This document shows, one piece after another, positions 12,540 to 22,500 of a stretch of 64,000 nucleotides of DNA. The position numbers were made by a program, and so were the translations under genes. The DNA lies in NCBI GenBank assembly GCA_024449915.1, contig JAMZAV010001992.1:124001-188000 (forward strand). Direction: 5' to 3'. The number at the start of each line of letters is the position of its first letter. The first letter of the stretch is position 1. The DNA is from Sweltsa coloradensis. Its lineage: Eukaryota; Arthropoda; Insecta; Plecoptera; Chloroperlidae. The notes beneath the pieces are model-generated. The model was not told where the DNA came from. It saw nothing but the letters and a program-made list of their open reading frames with translations, and did not search any database.

Positions 12540-13337
12540 TGAGCATGGGCCCCTTCTCAACATTGTTCTTAGTCATTGCGGTGATTCGCACACGCCCGCG
12601 ATTACCCTGTTGATTCATCGCGCCACGTCGTTACTCCGCGACCTTCCTTGAATGCAAGTTTAAATAAAAACAAGTTGTTCAACTTCAATTTAAATAAAAC
12701 GGACCACGGATTCAAAGAATTACTTTTCCATATTTTTTACAACTTTGATAGTTTACAATATTCATAACTATTTAAAAAATGTAGCTTTTAGTAACCATAA
12801 CCTCTTAATTTTCAAAAAATATATTTGAGATTGTTTTTCAAGTTAAAAGAATTTGACTTTTATTTAAAAATTGCAACAACAAAAGAAGGGAAACATAGTA
12901 AACTATCAGTAAAGCTAGGCCTATATTGTATAGTAAGGTACTCTACATATTATATTGCTATTGCATAATATCTACTTTGCAATGTTACTACTACTAGATG
13001 ACTATAGTGTCTACAATGATAGCTGCTTTGCATACAATTAGACTTTATCACAGACTATGATTACAAATCTTTGTATATTTTGTTTTATTCTATTATATTT
13101 TAGTTTTTATATTTAATAAATTCTTCTTTGCCTGTTAAATTTCATTTTCTTTACATTTCCAATTTTGGAATCACTTTATAATTCTACCATTGTTTATTGG
13201 CTTGTATTTTGTTTTCATTGTCCTCATTTGTAAATGATTTTGAATAACCGAGTAAGACGACACACATAACAAATTTTTCTTTTTTAATTTCTGAATTGTA
13301 GTAAATAAAATCTAATCCCCCTTCTGTTTGTCATCAG
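12540..13337. other. AT-rich DNA upstream of the innexin coding exon
   Basis: This interval precedes a 3' splice site, so it is probably the end of a 5'-UTR intron rather than a promoter. No TATA or initiator element can be assigned. The upstream non-coding exon and transcription start were not found. Confidence 0.4.
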
Positions 13338-13364
13338 GGCCAGCAGCCGTAGCCAGCCGCAGCC
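13338..13364 (+). other. inx3: Innexin 5'-UTR tail after a 3' splice site
   Basis: A pyrimidine-rich run ends in TCATCAG at 13331-13337, a good 3' splice site, leaving 27 bases of leader before the ATG. This implies at least one upstream non-coding exon. Other AG dinucleotides lie within the next 20 bases, so the exact boundary is uncertain. Confidence 0.5.
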
Positions 13365-13527
13365 ATGGCCGTCCTAGGGATGGTGTCCTCCATCGCGGGG
13401 TTCGTCAAGGTCAGATACCTCATAGACCGCGCCATCATAGACAACATGGTGTTCCGCGCGCACTACCGCGTCACCTCCGCCATCTTGTTTCTCTGCTGCA
13501 TCCTCTGCACGGCAAACAGTCTCATCG
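13365..13527 (+). CDS. inx3: Innexin 3 coding exon 1 (residues 1-54)
   Basis: It encodes the cytoplasmic N-terminus and first membrane segment, rich in Leu, Cys and Ala at 38-51. The donor is GTGAGG directly after 13527. The exon ends one base into the Gly55 codon, which exon 2 completes. Confidence 0.95.
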
Positions 13528-16500
13528 GTGAGGATCTATTTATACGCCTAGGTGGTTTCAAGCTCAAGATTGCTAAACTTACCACAGGTGACAATTCTGT
13601 ATTTGAGTGAACCAATAAATTAATATAGGCCTAAGTAAAAGACTTTATTAGTGGCACGTTTCAAAAATGTTAATAATCATTTACAAAATCTTATGATTTT
13701 AGATTTGGTTAAAAGAAACATCAATTGTGGATAATCTACAGTTCTAACTGTACCTACAACTCACTTCCATATCAAATTTTTCAATCAACAATGCAGGAAT
13801 TGAGGAGTAATTATTTGCCAAATGTCAAAATTAAGGTGTAGCGTACGACTCAGAAATTGGTAAAACTCTCAGAAATTGGAATTGAGATTAATTATCAGAG
13901 ATTTGTGTTTTAGGAAGAATACGCAATGCTGTTTAAAGTTGGGGAGGTCTGCTGCATATTATATTGTTTTAAATACTGGTAGCCTGTACAGTATTTTCAC
14001 ATTCATAACATTTTACTTGCACTGTACGGGGCTGTACCCTACTGTACTATTTTAGGAAAGTGCCATTCAAGCATAATATTATGTTTAATGTTAAGAAAGT
14101 AAACCAGTATTTCTCGACTGTAATTTTTTGTCCATCCAATTCTCCACAGTTGGCATTATTGGTACCGGTACCAACATTTATTTTCTAGTATTTTACCATT
14201 TTGTCCCAGTTAAATTAAAATACGTAGGCCTCCCCTACTTACTTGTGGGATAACGTCAAAACCATATTTCCTCTTTGGCATGCTGTAAGATGTAAATACG
14301 ATACTAAATGTCTCCTCTCTCCCGATCCCAGGCGACCCGATCAGCTGTATCAATGACGGCGCGATACCCGTCCACGTGCTGAACACTTTCTGCTGGATCA
14401 CCTCCACATTCACCCTCCCGCATCAGCAGGGTAAGCCCATCGGGACCCACGTCGCCCACCCCGGCCTCGGCAACTACGTGGACGACAAGAACGAGACGCG
14501 CTATCACCAGTATTATCAGTGGGTGCCCTTCATGCTGTTCTTCCAGGTCAGTGTGCACGGACTGTGACTGGGAGTTGTGTTAGCGGTTAAGATTTCCAGT
14601 AAACAATAGAAAAATCAAATCCAGATCATTAATTGCGTAATATTTGCCCACCGATGGCATATTGGCATCAACAGGGTTGGTTCAAAGCGCTTCAATTAAG
14701 TCCCCATTCATCCCCGATGCAAGTAGGTCAATACTTTCAAATTTTGTTTGTGAAATAATCATTGAAAGCCCAGGTTTAATACCTACAGTATATTACTTTA
14801 TTGCTTTGATTTTACAGTACACATAAATGTTTTTATGTCTTAGATATCTAGTACGTATTATCTATTTTTGGAAGACTTCATCACCTTCTTTTTTCATATG
14901 CTCGCAATTCTGGATTACTGGCCCATCATAAATTTTCTGTTTTTCTAGTAGAGACAGGCTTCTTTTTCCTCATAGTTCATGCTAAGTGGAAGGGCATCCG
15001 TTTTGAATAGGTACCTAGTCTATTAAACATTAAAATTCAAAATAGTTCAATAGTTCAAAAAAAGTTGAGGATGTGGTTGTGTCAGGCCTGGCTAGCAGGC
15101 TTGAAATGCCAGGCCCAAGAAATGGAGTAGTGCGCTGCTTTCCCCAACCTGATTTTTAATGTTTGATACGGGGTCAAGATATGTACATAGTACACCTTAT
15201 TTGGCCATAGAAACATGGAATGAATTCAATTCCATTTTTTTTCCACAATTTTTTAAATTTGTGCACCTTGTTTTGTTTAATTGTTTTAAAAACTGGTGCC
15301 TACTAATCAGTGAATGATGCTCCCCCCTCCTCTAGGGCATCCTGTTCTACATCCCGCACTGGGTCTGGAAGAACTGGGAAGAGGGCAAGGTGCGCATGAT
15401 CAGCGACGGCATCCGGGGGGCGATGATCGGGAACAAGGAGGAACGTCGCGACCGACAGTCCAGGCTCGTCAACTACATCATGGACACGCTCCACCTTCAC
15501 AACACCTACGCCGCTGGCTACTTCATGTGCGAGGCACTCAACTTCATCAACGTGGTAACTTGCCTTGTCACTCATATTATTATTATTAATTTATTTTATT
15601 AATTTATTATTAAATTTAAATTTACATTTCATTTACATTTTTAAACATTATTATGCATATTAGTTTTAAAGTTTGTAGAGTTCATTATAATATTTAAAAC
15701 ACTTAAGTGGAAAAACTCTTTTTTATTTTATAAATAACAACGTTTCGGAAATGACGGAAATAGTGTTTTAAATATTATTATGCATGTCCATTAAATAATC
15801 AATGTCTATACTGAAATGTTAAGCGCATACTGTTAATAATGCATATTATTATTATTAGTTATTACCCAACTAGAGTTCAAAAACTAGGTTCTCAAATACT
15901 GATAAAGTGATTGGTTCAAATCAATCAGGCAAAAGAACAAGCAAATCATTACTAAAACATGCAGCTGTGTATTTGAATGCAAAATAACTAGAAATTAACT
16001 GAACAAAATATTATGCATAAATGTGCAATTTCGTCATCTTGTGCAATGTCTCTCGTCAAACTTGTTTCGTAAGAAAGAAACGTTTTAATATGACGTAGGC
16101 CTAGTATTCTTAAAGTCATCGTAACAAGAAGCTGAAGTTGTATTTGTATATTTTGTATGAATTTGAGTATTTCTTACTATCATCAGTCCACCTCTGAAAC
16201 TAAACTTAGCTAGCTGATCAACCACTTTACAAACTAAAAAATAACAGCTATCAATTGAGGCATACTATTACATATTCAGCTTGGTTTAAGGATATCGTAA
16301 CGTCCTCTAATCAATATCTTGAAAGTCCTAGATGGATGGTTGTAAAGTTGGCTGCATGAAAGAAAAACTATAGAATAAAACAGCAATTTGGCCTGTCGGC
16401 AATTATATGCCTACTTTGGTGCCTAGGCCTACTTTGGAACAGAGCACAGAGCCAGATACAATATTTAATTTCAAGCAATGATTTTTTAAACATTGTTTTT

Positions 16501-19500
16501 TTACCCCTGTTTTCCCTCCTAGTATAAGCCCTAAGGGAAAATTATTTTCTGAAATATTGTTTGAATGTACGTATGTTTTTTCGTGCGCCGGTACAAAACT
16601 ATTGTTTGTACTGTTTGGCAAAAACTAGGGGTGTGCGAAGCTTCGAAATTATCGAATCCGAATCGAATCTTTGAGGATTCGAATTCGATTCGTGGTTCGA
16701 ATCCGAAATCGTAAAAATTCGAATCCGGCGCCAAACTCCCGAGAAACACGCTAATAAATCGATAGGTCGATTTTATAGTTTGCAATCGATCACGTGATAA
16801 CATGGCCGCCGCGTACGTAAACGAAGAATTTCGTTCGCATCTTGTTGTTCAAGAAAAAGCGATGTTTTTCTCGCACGTAGCATTCGAAAAACAACAGTGC
16901 GCTCCCTCCTCTCTTCTCTCTTGGACGATGCTGGCAGCTGGCGTTGCGCAAGCGGACGGCGCAGCGCGCTCTCTCTCTCTCTCACGCGAGCCCTAGCCGG
17001 CCGGCTGCCAACTCAGATGACAGGCGGGCGCTGTGTTTACGTCAGTCAGTCAGTCTCCCTTCACATAGCGATCGTTGGGTTTGCATTACGTGAATGATGT
17101 CCATCTCCGAACTCGTACGTAATAATAAGTGTGGGTCCATTAAATACATGTTATGTTTAGGCCTACTAATGTGCTCTTAAATGACAGCAAGAAGTTTCCT
17201 CGCGATGTTATCTTGAAAAGTAGAACAATGCCAAAAGATAAGATAGGCCTACCGCGCCAGATAAATACTTCGCGTTCAGAGAAGGCTGGATGGATGAAGA
17301 GTTGTTGATTGCCTGAAGATGTCACAGAGTCTCGAAAACGTGGTAAAAACAATGAAAAACAGCACGGGACCATGAAATTATGGCATTTATTTATGTTACT
17401 TGTTCCGTGTGAGGTAAACCAATTTTGGATTCGGATTCGAATTCGCGAATCTTTGTGTTTGGGATTCGAGATTCGGATTCGAAATAAAAAATTGGATTCG
17501 CACACCCCTAGCAAAAACGTTTGTTGATTTAAACATTTCAAACTGAAAATTGTCCCGTAGGTGTAATTGATTTTATGGAAATAGGCCTAGAATGTTGAAA
17601 ACAATATTCTCATTGAAGTTGCTTCGGCTTTAACATTCACAACATGTTATTATGTTTGGTCAGGTTGGCAACATCTTCTTCCTGGACTTGTTCCTTGGCG
17701 GCGCGTTCTTGACGTACGGAACCGACGTTGTCAGGTTCTCCGAGATGAATCAGGAGAATCGGACCGATCCGATGGTCGCCATCTTTCCGAGGATCACAAA
17801 GTGCACGTTCCGCAAGTTCGGAGCTTCTGGTGAGTGGTTAAGCTTATGAGTTTATTTGGTTTAAGGGAGCGTCAACCGCTAGGTCATAATGCGCCACTGC
17901 AGCCTAGGGGATGTGGGGAAGTCACCACCGTGCGTGCTGAACAGAACCAGTCACAGGCAAGGGGAGGGAAAGGGGGCCAGCCAGAGCTCGCCTCTAGTTT
18001 CAGGGAGTAAATACACCCCTACGAACCAGCTGATGTTTGCAAGATGGACTTTTCCTCTTTTCTCGTCTTTTACGATTAGCAGAGCCATGCTCTGGGCCAA
18101 TTCTACCCCAGGCCCAGACAGGAATTCTGGTGAATGATGTTTTGGTTAGCCTCGTAGCGTAAACCGACATTGATTTTTGGGTGTGGCAATTTACCCAAAA
18201 GATAACAATTCATTTGTTTATTAAAGTTTAAAAGTGCCAAGTAAGCCTTTCCTCCACTCGCATGTATAATTAAAATGCATGTTTTAGTTTGTGAGAATGC
18301 TATTTGACCAGCATTTAAGGCAGAATTTTTCTGTAATTTTATATTATTCTAGTTAGGGATGCACATCGATACTTTTTTCATTATCGATTATCGAAATGGT
18401 AAAGTCATTATCGAATCGATATTATCGATATCACCAACAAAGCCTGTTCCGACGTATAAGTGGAACCTCAAGTGTGGCAAGTGTAAGTCAAAACAATACA
18501 ATTGTGTTCCGTTCGCTGCCTCGCTGTCTTCGATGTCATGTATTTGGTTTCGTCATCGACTGATAGCTCATTTCCAAACATAAATCTCCAGTGTGACACC
18601 ATCAGCCCAGCCAGTGCATGGCACAACGTGAGATAATAGTTTGGTTCGTTCACTATTGACCAATTTTTTGATATTTCGATAATTGATAATGAATTTTTGT
18701 TATCGATTATCGTGTGCATCCCTAATTCTAGTATAATATAATATGTTAAGGCTATTCGACCACGTTTTTCTATTTTCCAAAATACCTATGCTACCAAGTC
18801 AAAATATAGTGAATGGCTTTGAAACCTGTCTTTTTTTAGAAAATCAAAACAATTTTTTTCAAATTTTTCTGATCCGGTACACTGCCAATATCGCCACCTC
18901 AAAATAATTTCAAACTTCAATTCGTCAAGGCACACCGTTCAAAGTAGGGTTTGTGTTTTTGTGACATTAATTTTCAACTGGTTTTCTATAGGCTGACTGA
19001 GAGATTTTTTTTTTCTTAACAATTGTCTTTCCTTGCAAATTTTTTTGTTTGGCGGTACAAATTGGTACAAAATACCGCCAAACAAAAAATTCGCAGGAAA
19101 GACAATTGCTAAAAAAACTTTTTTCCCTCAGTCAGCCTCTAGAAAACCAGTTGAAAATTAATGTCACAAAACACAACACCCTACATTGAATGGTGTGCCT
19201 TGGCAAATTGAAGTTTGAAATTATTTTGAGGTGGCGATATTGGCCGTGTACCAGATCAGAAAAAAAAAATATAGTTTTGATTTTCTAAAAGAGCCAGGTT
19301 TCAAAGCCATTCGCTATATTTTGGCGTGGTAGCATATTTTGGAAAATAGAAAAACGCGGTCGAATAGCCTTAATGAAATTTATTTTGGGACTATTCATGA
19401 ACAGAACTTTGTTAGATGTAGATAGCCTAGTGTTCTTTTAGGACTATTTACTAAAGTGCAAGTGTATACATACAGCAATATGGGCTCATCTAGTTCTATT

Positions 19501-22500
19501 GTAAAGTTGGCTTTGCAAAATAGAAATTTCTTTGATATTTATAAAGATTTACTTTGTATGTATGTGCAATAAAAAAATATAGCCAACAATAATAAATTAA
19601 TCTTGAACAGATGTGGTAAACGCCACATGTTATAGAAGGTTGATACAGCAGACAGAGCTTTCATTTAGCTCGTATTCCTCAAAGTAAAAGAATAAGTTGT
19701 ATGTACTACACTTAAATGACCGTTTAAAAACTAGGAAAACGCTAAGTCCCGCCGCGTTGATGGATGAGCTTTTTTTGTAAGTTTTTTGTTTGCGTAGGAC
19801 CACTTTTCCTTTGCAAGTGCTTTTTTAATGCAATGTAGGTGATTGTTGTCAAGTTTCTTTTGTTACTTGATAACTGTTATTATGAACCTAAAAAAACTCA
19901 TATTAAAACCTTTATTCTATGGATTCTGGTTAACTTTTTCAACTTTTTCTTTCAAAAGGTACTACATCACCATAACTTTAATGTCCATGTGAAATCTGAA
20001 CGTTGTAGCCCCACCCGTTTGGTCAGAATCGGCCCAAATGTGACGGAAATATTGCACTAAAAATTGACAAACTAATATTAAAACCTTTATTTCTATGGAT
20101 TCTAGCTAATTTTTTCAACTTTTTCTTTCATAAGGTACTACATCACCATAATCTTAATGTCCATGTGAAATATGAACGTTGTAGCCCCACCCGTTTGGTC
20201 AGAATCGGCCCAAATGTGACGAAAATATTGCACTAAAAATCGAAAAAAAATCGTAAAAGTACGATATTCATGAGAAATATTTCTTCGATTGTACCCAAAA
20301 GCAATACACCTCTAAGTTCAGAGAAAACGAAGGTCCCCTAAAATTTTCATCAAGATCGCATATGCCGTTTGCCCGGTAGAGAGCGAACAAACAGACAGAG
20401 AGAGAGAAAAAAACAAAAAAAAACACCCGAGCTAAATTTTTTTGGGGGTCAGTGAAGAAGTCTTCGCTTCGCTCGCTGCGCTCATCCAATTATATTTAGT
20501 AACTGTGATTTTACACAATTTTTTCAATATTTTTTATCCAGAAATTTGCAAAAATTGGGTTTTGGGAAATTTCTTATATCTGCTTTAACCTACTTCTTTT
20601 TTGTTCCCCATAGATACTAGAGCATCATATCAATCTAAAATGACCCTTTATAACACCGTGTCTTAACTGTGCATGAATATGCACTCAAGCAAGCAAAAAT
20701 ATGCATTCCAAAATCACACACCTTCTTGGTAATCAGCATATTTTGACCAAACCACTTGCCCAAATTACAAAACAAAATAGTATAGAAGATTTACAGAAAA
20801 GGATGTAGAATACGTCAATAATGGCCAATATTTTTTTGGATTAAAATCCTCCAGGGTCACGGGGCATAAAGATCGTCCCCATGTTATTTCTTATGGGAGA
20901 TTTTGCATGTGCGTGTGTGCAGGCACCATCTAGAAGCTCGACGCAATAGGCATGTGTACTCTAATTCTAATTGTGTGTGCGTGTGTGTTCAGGCACCATC
21001 CAGAAACACGACGCGATGTGCGTCCTGGCGCTCAACATCCTCAACGAGAAGATATTCATCTTCCTCTGGTTCTGGTTCATCCTGCTCTCCATCTTGTCGG
21101 GGTTGGCGCTACTGTATAGCCTGGTCATCCTCGTACTGCCATCTATCCGGGAGACGATACTGAAGAGACGCTTTAGATCGGGGACACCCACGGGGGTCAG
21201 CGCGGTCGTGGAGAAGGCCCAGGTTAGTTACTGTTTTATATTTTATTTTTTATATTTTTTTATTTTCATTTTATATATTTTTTTATTCATTAATTTTTTC
21301 CTACCAAACTATTGCAAATGTCCAAAATGGATCATAGGACAGCTATTTGCATCCATCTGTACATTTGTTCAATGTTATGAATGAGTATACAGAATAAACA
21401 AATATAATAATAATTTGTAGAGAAATTGAAAATTGAAATTGAATTTGAGAAATTGATTGAGAACTGTGTCACGTTGTAATGGTGAATATTTTTTAGGAAT
21501 ATTATCGATCGATAATCAATATTGGATAAAATTTCGATAATCGATAATCAAAAGTCATTATTGATAGTCGAAATGTCAATAAATTGTTGAAAACGGCCTG
21601 AAACACATAATTCCTATTTCCCGCGGCAGTCAGAGCTACCTAGGTCACAGGTGTCTGAATCGAGATTTATGTTTGGGAGCGATGTCCGATAGCGGGAGGC
21701 AAAAACAAAGACAACACAGACAGGACAAGGCAACTAGTGGCATGAGATTATCATCATCTATCGCCGTTTCCTACTTATGGCAAGGTCAGCTTGGGTTTCG
21801 CAACCAAATTCTTCCACTTCTTTCTATCCTCCCACTATTGTGTCTCTGCTACATGCTCCCAGCTCTCTCCTCTAGTATGTTTTAGGTCTCTTGCTATAGT
21901 CTCCTTCCATCTCTTCCTTGGTCTCATGTCATGAGGTTATATTGTTTTGTAGGGATGGGCGAACCTTGGTTTTTTAAGTTTCGAACCGAACTCGAACTTC
22001 TGTAAAAAAAAGTTTCGAACTTCGAACTCGAACCGAACTTTAAAAAATCTGCTTAAAACCAAAAACAGGGAGGTAGGAATTTCAATTGGGCATACTTTAA
22101 TGTCTAGGCTAAGGCTATATCTCCCTACTATCGATATCGAGATCTATTTCATCGACCTTCATCGACAGGATTGACTAGCTTAGCCCTTTTGGCACAGCAT
22201 CCTAAATTTAGGCATAGGCCTAGCCCTAGCCTAGGCAAGGCCACCAAATTTCAAAGTCTTGGTTTAGATAAGAGCTTATAAAACATGTTTAGACACCTTG
22301 CCTATTATCTTCTATATTCTAGGCTAACCTAGGCTAGGCTTTTCCTTACTTGGCCTAGCCCTAGCCGAACCTTAGCCCCTAAGCCTAAAATATTCCTTAT
22401 GTAGGCCTAGAGGGCCTACAGGCCTAGGCCTAGCCTAGGTCTAGGCCCTGGTCCATAAACCAAACCTAACAAAGATTGTTGTGAAATCGCGGCCAGTTCT

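Noticed and set aside
13328..13531. Overlapping frame in the first innexin exon
   Set aside because: It is a shadow of the innexin frame in GC-rich sequence; its product is Arg/His/Pro-rich and unrelated to any family.
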